Part shown: in pieces, positions 46,644 through 58,236 of the stretch | How positions within the stretch are numbered: position 1 is the stretch's first letter | Layout: every line of letters starts with the position of its first letter | Source: Laccaria trichodermophora | Taxonomy: Eukaryota; Basidiomycota; Agaricomycetes; Agaricales; Hydnangiaceae | NCBI GenBank assembly: GCA_018417955.1 | Contig: JACTVC010000013.1 | Location: forward strand, 310,001-374,000 | Length of the DNA stretch: 64,000 nucleotides | Reading direction: 5' to 3' | The notes under the pieces: model-generated | Told to the model about the DNA's origin: nothing | Database searches by the model: none | Seen by the model: the letters and a program-made list of their open reading frames with translations, nothing else | Program-made: the position numbers and the translations under genes

Positions 46644-48075
46644 TCAAAAGGTTATCCTGACTACAAAGTTTGTAATGTCTGCTTTTTGTTATTACAAAAT
46701 TTTGTAGGGTTCTTTTTCATTAGAAAAGTTTGTAGTGTGCACTTTTTCATTAGAAAAGTTTGTATTGTGCACTTTTTGAGACTACAAAAGTTTGTAGTGT
46801 TTGCTTTTTGAGACTACAAGTTGCCATGTAGTTTGGTGTCCTTGACCCTGTCTAGATTATGGGGTTTGTAGTGTCCACTTTTTGAGCCTACAAAAGTTTG
46901 TAGTGTGTGCTTTGTTATTAGAAAAGTTTGCAGTTGACATGTAGTTTGTTGTATCTTTGATGTTATGGGGATGAGGTTGAAGGCTTGATATGACCTTACT
47001 ACATATTGCCATTGCTGCAGCATTAGTTTTTGACATTATACACAAGTTGTCTTTCACATGAGGAAAGGCTCTTCTATGCCTTCATATTGATACCTACTGT
47101 CCTATCTCAGAACATAATTCTAAGTTCATGTGAGGATATGGCTGAAGGATTGACATGACTTTACATATTGCTATTGCCACATCATCAGTTTCTCACATCA
47201 TGCTCAAGTTGGCTTTCAAGCTAGGGGATGCCATTCATGTTGATGTCTACTCAATACATGGTCAACTTATAACATGACCTGACTTAAAGACACCTCCAAG
47301 GATGAATTAGCCCATCATCTTATGACCCTCAAAGAGCTGTATCAAAGTTGACTATATTTGGGACAGGCCAGTAGCTATCAATGTGAAAGCAGACAGTGTG
47401 AAAGCCAACTTGTGATGTCAAAAACTGGTGATGTCATGTCAATCCTTCAGTCATATCCCTACATGAAATTATAATTATGTTTTGAGATAGGACAGTAGGG
47501 ATCAGTATGAAAGGCTTAGAATAGCCTTTCCTAATGTAAAAGACAACTTGTGCATAATGTCAAAAACTAATGCTGAAGCACTGGCAATATGATGGCAATC
47601 CTTCAACCTCATCCCCATAACCTAGATAGGGCCAAGGACACCATAAACTACATGTCAACTACAAACTTTTGTAGTCTAAGAAAGCAGACACTACAAGCTT
47701 TTTAAATGAAAAAGAAGACACTACAAACTCTTTGAATAAAAAAAGCACACAGTACAAACATTTGTAGTCTAAAAAGCGGACACTACAAACTTTTCTAATG
47801 AAAAAGCAGACTCTACAAACTTTTGTACTCCAAAAAAGCAGACAGGACAACCTCTTCTAAAGTGCTCTCTTTTGCATATAATTCCTCAAACTAAACATGG
47901 AATAGGGTCCCTGCAATGTATCTGTCTGTATATTCCCCAGCCATTCCTCTGTCAAATATGTGCCATGTATGGGATGGATGGGTTACATTGACTTTGGATA
48001 ACCTTTTAGCCCTAACCCTAACTTTGTAGTCTTTTGACATTTGTAGTCTTTTATAGTGTATTAGTAGAATCTGTA

Positions 48076-49810
48076 GAGGTCTTATCAGTGCCCCCCTAAT
48101 TCCTGCAGGATTCCGGTCATTCCTGCGGATTCCGGTGGATTCCGGATGAGTGAAATTTAGCAGGGAGGCCTGCTATTTTCATCATTCCGGTGCTTTACCA
48201 TTCTGGTGGAATTTCGGCATTCCGGAATTGTGACCGGAATGGTCCCCGGATTGGCAAAAACGGAATGCAACCGGAATCCGGTTTGTTTGGCACAAGCCCA
48301 TTGCCAAACAATTGTTTGTTTGGCAACGGCTTTCACATTTGTCCAAACACAACCCTCTCTCCTCCCACCACCACCAACGTCCCCGCTCCTCGTAAACGCG
48401 TGCCCACTACCCACCCACACCACGTCATCACGGTCACCTGTGGCCACCACCACCCACAAACGTCGTCGACCGCCACAACAACCACGTCAACAACAATGCG
48501 GCAACGCCACGTCAGCCAGCAAACGAGCCCCGGCGAGGTCGAGGCGACGAAAACAGACTGCGAGGGACGACCACGTCAACACACGACCACCATGACCACG
48601 CCCACGGAACACGACACACCCCATGACGTCAACGCCAACAACGACACGAACACATCAACGGACGCCCACATCAACAGACGACGACCACACCAGTGGATGC
48701 ACACGTCAACGCACCACCACCACGTCAACAGATGACAACCACACCAATGGATGCCCACATCAACGCACGATGATGTGCCCCCGCCGATGGGAAACCAAGG
48801 TGCCATGTCGCTGTCAGCGACGTGGCCACCAAACGATGAATGACGACGACGTTGTCGTCGTTCGTCGTTCACACAAAGGTGAGTCCCCTGACTCTCCTTC
48901 ATCCTATCCCATCTCGCTAACAGCCACCACGCCATGACACGACGACGACGAGTGCATTGTCCCTCCCCCCTTCCCTTTCCCTCCCTTCCCTTTCCTGCCC
49001 CCCTTCCTTTTCCTAGCCCCCTTCCCTGTCCCTCCCCATTTCCATGTACCCCCATTCCCTGTCCCTCCCCATTTCCATGTACCCCCATTCCCTGTCCCTC
49101 CCCATTTCCATGTACCCCCATTCCCTGTCCCTCCCCATTTCCATGTACCCCCTTCCTTTTCCCTCCCCCCTTTCCTGTCTGTCCCTCCCATTTCCTTGTC
49201 CTTACCCCCTTCCCCATTTCATTGTCCCTGCCCCCTTCCTTTTCCCTGCCCTCTTCCCTGTCCCTCCCCATTTCCTTATACCCCCTTCCTTGTCCCTCCC
49301 CATTTCCTTATACCCCCTTCCCTGTCCCTCCCCTGTCCCTCCCCATTTCCTTGTCCCTACCCCCTTGTCCATCCCCTCTTCCTTGTCCCCTTTGATATGC
49401 ACTGTATGTAGTAAAGTAGATCTTATGTCATTAATAAAATACATTAAAAATTGATCTATTGAGATGTATGACTTGACTAGGTGTGAATTCTGTAAGAAAT
49501 TCTGAGTATTGAGGAGTTGAATCAATGCAGATTAAGTCACCTGACCTCTAGCTCAGTGCTGATCCATTCTGATTGTAGAAACTCTGATCAGTGCTGATCA
49601 GAGCATGTGGGGCAGGGTAAAGTACTGCTATTTATGGTGGATTGTGGTCTTGTTCAACTGGAATCCAGTGGAATCTGCTGGAATCCACTGGACTCCGGTG
49701 GATTCCGGTCCCATTCCTGCAGATTCTGCTGGAGTCCAGTCCCATTCCACTGGAATCCGCAGGAATGACCAGAGTCCGACAGGAATAGGTAGGGCACAAT
49801 AAAGTACTGG
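48076..49810 (+). mobile_element. KDZ-like non-autonomous element L (TSD AATCTGTA)
   Basis: AATCTGTA at 48068-48075 and 49811-49818; it sits within a CTACAAA module of R. Left end GAGGTCTTATCAGTGCCCCC; right end (read inward) CCAGTACTTTATTGTGCCCT. Subterminal motif GGTGGATTCCGG at both sides. Interior: a CACGAC-rich domain, two adjacent hairpins (48801-48827 and the ACGACGACGTTGTCGTCGT type just after), a polypyrimidine tract 48960-49390. At 49440-49626 there is a segment with a GATCAGTGCTGATC motif ending in GGGTAAAGTACTG, which looks like the end of another related element lacking its partner. Confidence 0.8.
48801..48827. other. ACGT-core hairpin in element L
   Basis: TGCCATGTCGCT is answered by AGCGACGTGGC, followed by a second palindromic CGTCGT segment to about 48870 and then a GGTGAGT splice-donor-like sequence. 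Confidence 0.75.
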
Positions 49811-50312
49811 AATCTGTAGTCTAAGTCCAACTTTTGTAGTCTTTTATAGTATATTAATTAGTAAACTTTGTAGTCTAAGTCCGACTTTTTTGTAGTCTAT
49901 CAGTAAACCTGGTAGTCTATATCTGACTCTTATAGTAGGGCATGCACCTTCCTTTTTTGGTTATTTTTCCCACAATACAATAAATGTAGCCCTTTCTTTT
50001 AGCTTTCTAAATATACTGAAATCATGTTGTTTGGTTTGGTTTTCACAGAGAAAAACACAAAAAACAAAAAAAAACACGATGCTTTTGAAATTCCTTTACC
50101 TCATATCTCTACAACAGGAGCACTTCAGAACATAATTCAAACAGATTTGGGAAGCTACAGTGTAGGGCTACAACTTTCATATTTGACCATTTTTGGTAAT
50201 TGGTCATGTGACCATCATCCCATCATCCCATTACATGGACCCTGATAGGTGAAATCATTCTCCTCTTGGTTTTCTTCACTTTTTGGTCAATCAGGTGATA
50301 TTTCTTGTGAAG

Positions 50313-52943
50313 TAGTAGTATTGTGGACTCCATCATTTGACATCACGCGCCGTTGTTTACTATTGTACATAGTTGACTGTATATACAAAGTAGAACCCTA
50401 TGTTAGGGTTATATTGTCTTTTGAATCATACCTTTTGCATCCCATGCATGACGACTAGCGTCTCACGTCAATGCAGCCTCCCAGGCTCACATACCTTACC
50501 ATCAACATGTCTGGCTGGCTGAGCACCCTGCAACTGCTCGCTTATTGGGATAAGTGCTGACATGTAGTCAGCCACCCACGACTTCTCCTCAAGACTCACT
50601 GCGCAAGAAGTAGTCGAACACCATCTTACAATGGTGGGGGCACCACGGACTTCACCAAAGCGCAGTGAAGTCTGCTAGTAGGCAAGAAAAGGAGGAGAAG
50701 GATTGGCTCAGATCGTTAGGAAGAGGGTCAGTAGCGAAGACTGCAGCTCGCGATTATGCAGCGAGTCTTTTGCAGACTAAAACCTCTTCCTAGTATCCCT
50801 TATCATGTAACCGGAATTGCAGCTCGTGATGATGTGGCGGGTTCTGGGTTGCATACAAGGAAGGGAGCTACTGTAAGTGCATGATAAATGAAACGGATCT
50901 CAGCAGGTAGTTGGAACCAGGGAACGAGGGATGGGCATACAGGAGGTCTTTATTGTCCCCCACTGATTCCTGCAGGATTCCTGAGGATTCTTGCACAGTC
51001 CCAGGACTGAGTATTGGCTGATGTACCAGCCAATTTTTTCAGTCCTGTGGGGGTCCATTCCTGAGGACTGAAGACAGTCCTGAGGATTTTCAGACAGGAC
51101 TAGTCCCAGGATTGATGCATTTGATGAGTCACATGACCCATGAACATGTGCTTGGAATGTATCACGTGATGTGATGCATCCCGTGCACATGTTTGTTGAT
51201 CATAGTTTTCATATGTGACACGTCACGTCACCTTTCTCTTTCAACTGCGACCACCACCACAACGAAAACAACACAACAACGACACAACACCTGACCACGA
51301 CGACCATGACAACATCGACAACCACGACCACGTCAACATCGACAACAACAACAACATCGTCGACCACGACCGCTTACAACCCCACGGCACACACAGATGA
51401 CGACAGAAACACCGTGGCAATGCCACGTCATGACAACAACACACGACGACCACGACGACATCGACCACGGCCACGACATCGACGATAACAACAATGACGA
51501 CCGCTTACAACGCCCACAGCACACGCAGCTGATGACAGAAACGACATGGCCATGCCACGTCACGGCACGACACACGAATGAGGCCCACCACCCGCAAACG
51601 ACCACGGCGCCCACAAACGACGACACCGAACACGCACGACGACCCACAGACGACAATGAATGTCGAGTGCCCACGGACAACCACACCACCACCTTCCGCC
51701 ACCACCCATGGACGACGAGCGCCCATGGACAAGGACAACAACCCCACCCACGGACAATGACAACCCCGTACCTGCCAACGACGAGTGCCCACAGACAACG
51801 ACAACCCACGAGCGCACATGGACGACAACGAGCCCCCCATGCACGACGGCGCCCCATCCACAGACGACAATGCCCACACACAGACGACGACGACCCTCCA
51901 CCCACGAACGACGAGCGCCCGCGGACAATGAGCGCCCACAGACAGACACGAATGACCCCCCCACCACTGCCGACGAACGGCGAACAAGGCTGCCACCGAC
52001 GAGCGGCAATGCTCCCTGTCTGTTCCCCCCTCCTTGTCTGTCCCCCCTTCCTCTCCATCTCCCTTCCTGTCTGTTCTCCCATCCTGTCCTCCTTCCTCTC
52101 CATCTCTCTTCCTGTCTGTTCTCCCTTTCCTGTCCTCCTTCCTACCCCTGTCTGTACCCTCCTTCCTGTCTGTCCCTCCTTCCCCCCTCCCTTTAATATA
52201 CTTATAAATTAATTTTGATGTCATTTAAAATAGAATTAAATTCTATTATGTATTGATATATGAATGCTTTAAGGATGGAAACAGAGTTAAGTTCATAAAG
52301 GAAGTTAGAGGAAGTGTTTAAACAGGTCACAGATGGTTAAATGTCATGTAGTCCTCAGGAATCCTGAGGACTTGACAGAATTTTTCTCCTAAAACTCAAA
52401 TTTGCCAAAATTATGGTGTAGTCCTGCAGGAATCCTCAGGAATCCTCAGGAATCCCCAGGAATCCTGTGAGTCCTGCAGGAATCAGTGGGGGACTGATAA
52501 GTACTGGCATACAGGGAGAGTTCTTGACAACGAGCTTCCACAGCTCGCAGTAATGCGGCAGGTCGTCCATTAGTTGAGAACATCTCCCAGAGACCTATTC
52601 TATGAAATCCTAGATCACAGCTCGCAGCAACATGGCGGGTTTGAGGTCTTGAAAGAATGGATTCCGCCCAGTAGACATTGAATTTCAAGGATTTCGCGAT
52701 TACGCGGCCTTGAACCTTTTGTTGTCAAAAACCTTGAGGTTCTATTGAACTTGGATACACGATTACACAGCTGAATTCATGAAAGCCCGTATCTACTAGC
52801 TAAGTGACCTCAAATACGCGGTTGAGAAAACGAACTAGTACTTACTACTAAAGGATGTCCAAACTGTATAAGTGAGGCACCACTTCCCTGAGAAAACATG
52901 CTTGCGATTACGTGGCTGTAATCTCGGAGGAGTCTGGTATATA
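50313..52943. mobile_element. LTR-like segment, interrupted by element N
   Basis: Begins TGTGAAGTAGTAGTATTGTG, abruptly inside the right arm of R. It has a TATA-like GTATATACAAAG near 50381 and irregular ~60-90-bp repeats around GCGATTACGCGGC and CAGCTCGC (50746, 50818, 52536, 52618, 52696, 52756, 52904). The TG start, promoter-like features and lack of coding sequence suggest a solo or partial LTR. Its 3' end is not seen because element J begins at 52944. The identification is tentative. Confidence 0.4.
50943..52506 (+). mobile_element. KDZ-like non-autonomous element N (TSD GCATACAG)
   Basis: GCATACAG at 50935-50942 and 52507-52514. Left end GAGGTCTTTATTGTCCCCCA; right end (read inward) CAGTACTTATCAGTCCCCCA. 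Subterminal motif GATTCCTGCAGGATTCCTGA with GGACTG, very close to element F, so F and N are one subfamily. Interior: CACGAC-rich domain with GTGGCAATGCCAC palindromes (51413-51425), polypyrimidine tract 52020-52190. The 271-codon frame at 51397-52212 is open only because the composition lacks stops (three frames on each strand are long). Confidence 0.85.
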
Positions 52944-54867
52944 CAGTACTTTACCCTCCCCAGGTTAATCCATATGGAATGGATGGAATGGGGGGTGGAC
53001 TGCACAAATTCCAGATGGATTTCATGGAGTGGGGGATGGATTCCATGAAATGGGGGATGGATTCCATGACTTTGGGGGATGGATTCCATGGAATGGCTGA
53101 TGGATTCCATACTCTATTCTATATGTTCTATACCATTTAAGGGTGGAATTCATATGGACTCCATATGGAATCCACATGGAATCCACATGGAATGACTTTA
53201 TGAAATAATTCTAAGTCCACATCATGTAATCATGGTTTCTACATTCATGAGTCATAGCTTAGCAGGAAAAATTGAAATGTATTAAATAGACTACACAATT
53301 TATGTTTACTATTCTCAATATCTAAGGGAGGGGGGAAGACAGGGGGAAGTGATGGAGGGGGAGGATGTAGTAGAGTGAGGGGGGAGGGAGGGGGGAGGGA
53401 GGGGGAAGGAGTGATGGAGGAGAGAGGCAGTGGTGAAGGGAGAGGTGGGAATGGATGGAGGGGGGAGCAATGGAGGGAGGGGGAGAAATGGGAGGGGGAG
53501 CAACAGAGGGAGGGGGAGCAATGAAGGGAGGGGGAGCAATGAAGGGAGGGTGAATGATGGAGGGGTGGTGGTGAGGGATGTTAGAGGGAGGGGGAGCTTA
53601 CCTGGGCTCATCGTTGCCCATTTCCGTTCACGCGAGCGGAATCCTCCATGCATGGGTGCTCTGGGTCCACGGTTGTGGGCGGTGGGCTCGTTTTGGCATG
53701 GGCAGTCGTGGCGTGGGCAGTCATGTCGTCTTCGTGGGCGGTCGCATCATCTTTGTGGGTTGTTGCATCGTCTTTGCGTCGTCTTCGTATCATCGCGTTG
53801 TCTTCATGGGCGGTCACATCGTCTTCATGGGTGGTCACGTCATAGTGTTGTCTTCATGTCGTCGTGTCGTCTTCATGGGTGTTTGCATCGTCTTTGTCGG
53901 TGGTCGTGTCATCTTCATGTCATCTTCGTGTCATCGCGTCGTCTTCGTGGGCAGTCGTGTCGTCTTCATGGGCAGTTGTTGACATCTGTGGGCAGTCATC
54001 CTTGGTCATGGGTGTCGTTGACGTCGGCGTGGTGTGGTGGTGGATCTGCCATGTCACCACGTGGCACCTGTTGTTTGGGTCAGCTCAATGGGTGGGGTGG
54101 TTTGTTTGCGGGTGGAATGAGATGACGGACGATGACATTCGTTGTCGTCCGTCATCTGGTTGCCACGCCGCTGGCTTACCTGGGCTTTCCACTCACCGTT
54201 GTTCCCACCCATCCGTGGTCGTTGTCAGCATCGTTGTTGGCATCATCGCCAGCGTCGTTGTCGTCGTTGTTGGAATCGTTGTTGACGTCGTTGTCGCAGG
54301 CGGTTGTGGCTTGAGACGGTGAGGTGGATGGTGGTGGTGGTGGTGGTGGTGAAAGAAAGAAGCGATGTGGCAATGCAACAGCCATAACTGTCACATTTGA
54401 GACGCCACGTGACAAGCGACGCTATATACAGACCTTTAGTTTACCTTGTAACAAAGCCGGTGTGGCTCAGGTGGTTAGAGTGCTGCTTCTATTCATGACA
54501 TTGTGGGTTCAATTCTCTCAGATGCAAAAATTTTATTTTTACTTAAATATATTAAGGACACTATAAATACTATATCTATATGTATTCTAATGGTATAATG
54601 GTCATTAATTCCTTCCATGGAATCCATGGTGGATATGCCTAAGTTCCATATGGAATTCAGTGGAATCCAGGTGGAATGGCAATGGATTCCATATGGAATT
54701 GACCATTCCATGATCATTCCATATGGAATCCATGATGTCCATGGAACAATAAATTGGCTGTGGTCCCAGCCAACATTCATTCCATGGATTCCACATGGAA
54801 TTGCTGATGGATTCCATGGATTCCACATGGATTCCATATGGATTAACCCGGGCAAGGTAAAGACCTC
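52944..54867 (-). mobile_element. KDZ-like non-autonomous element J, flanks not matching
   Basis: Left end CAGTACTTTACCCTCCCCAG; right end (read inward) GAGGTCTTTACCTTGCCCGG. Subterminal motif CCATATGGAATCC at both sides, including a matched GGTTAATCCATATGG pair. Interior: polypurine tract 53320-53600, GTCGTC-rich domain, ACGT palindromes near 54040-54180, tRNA-like cassette, right end. The 8 bp outside the ends are GGTATATA (52936-52943) and GAAAATCG (54868-54875), so no target duplication exists. Confidence 0.75.
54455..54526 (+). ncRNA. tRNA-like Pol III cassette in element J
   Basis: GCCGGTGTGGCTCAGGTGG contains a good A box (TGGCTCAGGTGG); GGGTTCAATTC is a good B box 48 bp later; AT-rich with T runs after it. 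A TATATA lies ~30 bp upstream. The spacing is close to that of a real tRNA gene. Confidence 0.65.
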
Positions 54868-55224
54868 GAAAATCGCAATGATGTTGCCCAAGTAGCTAAT
54901 GAAATTGCCAATGATATTGCTCAACCAGCTAATGAAAATCGCAATGATGTCGCCCAAGTAGCTAATGAAATTTCCAATGATATTGCCCAAGTAGCTAATG
55001 AAATTTCCAATGATATTGCCCAAGTAACCATTGAAAATCACAATGATACTCACCAGATAATTAATGAAAGTTCCAATGATATTGGCCAGATAACTACAGC
55101 GCTTCCACTTAGTAATGAGATTCCGTGTTTTTTTTTCGTGGTTACCATATTTAGAAAATAGTGTGACACGCTTTGCAATTGCTCATCTTTCAATGTTACA
55201 ACCACCACCACCACTCCTTTCACC

Positions 55225-56994
55225 ATGGGCGGCGACGTAAACGACGAGATTCAAGGAATAGATGAAGATATCCGCCAAATTGCTTGAGATCCTCAATGTG
55301 AGTCACTGACATTCTGTTCATTCAAAGCTCACTCGTCCTGCAGATGCAAAATGGTTCACGTTGATGCCTGCGCTGGAGGAAAAGAAGCGTAAGGAAAAGG
55401 CAAGGAAGGAAAAGAGGAAGGCTTCACGACTCGCCTTGAAGACGACGACCGACCCAAAGACAGCTACTTCATCAACCACCAATGAAATCTCAAGTGACGA
55501 CACATCCGACAATGAAGACCAGCTAGCCGAGAAAGAGAACAAACCACCCACAAAGAAACTGAAGACCTGTCCCAAGATAACAGCATACATCGAGATCATC
55601 ACCGCCCTGTGCACTCTCAAAGAGAAGCCGACGCCATTATCTCGTGGACCATTCTTTTTCAACCTTGACACCACCCGCATTGAATTTCTGCAGTCACTCG
55701 CATCCTGTTGCACCGAGGGCCACTATGCGCCTACTATCACATCAATCAATCATCACCAACTTTTTTGGAAGCTACAGGTGCCCGCAAATGACAGGAAACG
55801 GCCGCTCTCGACAGAGGACGGGTTTCACGCACTCATCGACAAACTCGCAGACTTGAGCCAGAAGAAAAAGGACACAACAATCATCTTATCACTCCCTCCC
55901 CTCATGAGGGTTGCTGCAAATGTAAGTTGTTATCTCTTTCTCTACATGCATTTTCTGTTCATACTCGATGACAGCCAGCAGATGTTGTGGCTGGTAAAAG
56001 AGGTGTTGATCTCGAGCGGGAAGAATTCAAGGAAGGGCCTTTGGGATCAACAATCCGAGAGCAGCAGGTGAGTATTATGTTCTCACTGTCGTATTGCCAG
56101 CTGAAGGAAACTGTTACAGCTTGCAGTTTGTGAGGGGACAACCGACATTCTTGACAAACTTCACATCAACTATCCTATCGGCACGGATACACGCTTCCCA
56201 GACAAGCGTGTCTATTCTTCGGGACCTGCTGGCTTATGGGAGTTGACGACATTGAGGTTGCAGGTGTGGGCAAGTCATATCGTGCACATATACCACGTTG
56301 TTCTTCAGTATCACGAACTCACGTTCCTTTCTAGGCTAAGGGAACTGCAACCTTTGATGCACCTCCCAATAGTGTTCATTTTTCCGAATCTCAGAGGCTC
56401 CGCATCCCAACAAAGGCAAGAGAAGCTACCATGTTGCCAGTCGCTCCCCAAGCTCCCGCAGCTGTCCCTCATTTCGCACCCAACCAAGGGTTCTACCCTT
56501 TCAGCAGCTTTCCTCCTTACTTCCCACCCCCATATCCTTACCCTTTTTATCCACCCCCTGGTAACGAACCAAACACTGCCCCATATCCAATCCCTCCCAT
56601 GCACAGCCATGTTTCTGGACCATACCCAAATGCCCCAGCCCCTCCTCTCACCGCTGGGCCCAACCTCAACCCGAACCCTTTGGGAACTCGACCTCACACT
56701 CCGGGTGTTGCATGCGACATAGCCCCTGGATCCACACCGACTTCTCCACTCAAGATTGTGCTTCCACGACCTGTCTCCCTCGATGAATTCTGTGATCACT
56801 ATGGGTTTGACAATGAGGATCGTGCACGTCTATCAAAACTCAAGGTGCAGCCTGGGGATAGATGTGTGGAGAAGCTGGACTGTGAGGATTGGCAAGGTCA
56901 CGCCGTTTTCGCCAAGCTGTCTTGGGATGATTTCATCACCAAGCACAAGTTGTTTGTCACCAACGTGAGGGCAGGGAAATGGGATATGGTTTGA
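55225..56994 (+). pseudogene. Second (cargo) gene of mariner Q
   Basis: Starts MGGDVNDEIQGIDEDIRQIA, meets TGA at 55285 (Arg likely), then GTGAGT at about 55298 and a short intron. Exon 2 has WFTLMPALEEKKRKEKARKE, a basic/acidic region and KTCPKITAYIEIITALCTLK. Further exons after introns at about 55920-55975 and 56070-56120 give LAVCEGTTDILDKLHINYPI and PDKRVYSSGPAGLWELTTLR. A Pro/Tyr-rich spacer (FPPYFPPPYPYPFYPPPG) and a conserved C-terminal block follow: SLDEFCDHYGFDNEDRARLS, LKVQPGDRCVEKL, SWDDFITKHKLF; stop at 56992-56994. The C-terminal block is widespread in Agaricomycete predicted proteins; its function is unknown to me. A role in regulating or assisting transposition is possible. 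Confidence 0.6.
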
Positions 56995-57114
56995 GCATGG
57001 TTCGTGAGTTGTTATAGCTACTTTCTTGATCAATGGACTCCCATTCTGTGGACTCTTGTTCTGCTTGTACCATTACATTGTGTTCTGTACCATACGTTCT
57101 GTGAACAATGACAA

Positions 57115-58236
57115 TCATGCGTTCCACATGTACCCAGCATGCCTAAACCAATTATCTGCCATTCCTGCAGTAACACACCCACATGCTTCCATCAATGCCA
57201 TCTCAGGGTTGTCATTTGCTTGAATTTCAAGGCCATGTTGCCGAAGATAGGCTTTTACTGTATAAAATTAGAGCTGAATAGTCCAAAATAGCCCATGAAC
57301 ATACAAGTACTGAAGGATTCCTCAATGGGATTGAGGTCTGGTGAATATGGAGGAAGGTAGATTAGGAGACACCCTTTATGTATTCTGTGAATGAGGAAAG
57401 AACATTTCAGGGAAGCCTCGCACCTGCAGCATTGACAAGATCGACCAACTTGGCGTTATGATGGATTCGGCAGTTGTCCATTACCATGACACTCTGTTCT
57501 CCAGGCCAGGGATTCATTCCAGGAAGCTATTTGAATGTCAGTACCTGAAAAAAGGTAAAGGATTTCCACGCACCACCTGCTCAACAATGTAATCGCGAAA
57601 TTGCTCACTGTCAAATGATCCCAGGACAGTCTGTATCACATCATAGCCGCTGATGGTAAGTGCCGCAACCGTTGAGTACCTATCACCACAGATGAAGTTG
57701 TCAATGAAATTGGCACGTTGTCCAGAAGGTGTGCGTCCATAGCGATGTGCAGTGTCATGGTCATTCTTGCTGAATTTATCAATAAAAACCAGCTCTATGC
57801 CCTGTCCACCTGTACAATCTTGGATCACAGCCATATATTCAGCTCTCGTTTCCTTGTCACGTTCCTTCGCGATCTTGTGAAGAAGTTTTCGTGTAAGACC
57901 CACCGCTTCAAGGTTCTTGTGGAGCACGCTGCGTGAGATGACAATGTCATGGTGAATCGTGAGCCACCAGATGAGTTCGTTGAGATACACATCTGCTTCA
58001 TTGTGGTAAACCTCCTTGATAGCCGTCATGACAGCACGAATGATGATCTTCGGCCTTCCAAGCAATGGAGAGGGTGGCCGGTTGACAGAGCTAAATTCAT
58101 CAAAGATGCTGCGCCACCGGAACATGCTAGCCCGAGAGATATAGAGACTTTCAGAGATGAATTCAAGGTCGTGTCCAAGTTCCCAGAGCTGAAGAGCGCA
58201 TTCTTTGAGATCCCTACTGATTTTACGATTGCCCAT
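57115..58236 (-). pseudogene. Tc1/mariner transposase of element Q
   Basis: Cut-and-paste DDE transposase. Start MGNRKISRDLKECALQLWEL (helix-turn-helix part, with SLYISRASMFRW), then a second DNA-binding region. First catalytic Asp in LVFIDKFSKND, second in VMVMDNCRIHH, and the acidic residue in YLPPYSPDLNPIEESF. All three are present. Introns: a short one near 57545-57575, one near 57375-57420 and one near 57285-57335, each with GT-AG ends. The C-terminus reads VKAYLRQHGLEIQ...FRHAGYMWNA, stop at 57115. The reading frame after the first intron has TAG at 57527 (VLTFK-stop-LPGMN), compatible with CAG changed to TAG. Otherwise it looks recent and nearly complete. Confidence 0.75.

Larger units (their letters stand above)
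40793..50312. mobile_element. Palindromic element R, copy 1 (broken at the right)
   Basis: The left terminus ACTGGTGGGCAG (40793 onward) continues after element C at 45262. It contains 30-bp units of CATTAGCTACTTGGGCAATA type (45470-45722), a segment with CTCACTGTTGG repeats, the conserved core (46020-46490, reversed again at 49930-50310), CTACAAA modules, two telomere-like dimers and an apex near 47240-47375. It is interrupted by C and by L. The right arm stops abruptly at 50312 where an LTR-like sequence begins, so its right end is missing. No gene. Confidence 0.65.

Noticed and set aside
51397..52212. 271-codon plus-strand frame in element N
   Set aside because: Low-complexity Thr/His/Asp/Pro sequence in the stop-poor domain, overlapped by long frames on the other strand (256 and 239 codons).
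50746..52920. Bacterial-type iterons or a replication origin in the GCGATTACGCGG repeats
   Set aside because: Irregular spacing and an LTR-like setting in a fungal genome; nothing supports an origin.
27947..54526. Annotating the four tRNA-like units as functional tRNA genes
   Set aside because: Stems are imperfect, anticodon arms are not convincing and the four differ widely; tRNA-derived cassette is the safer call.
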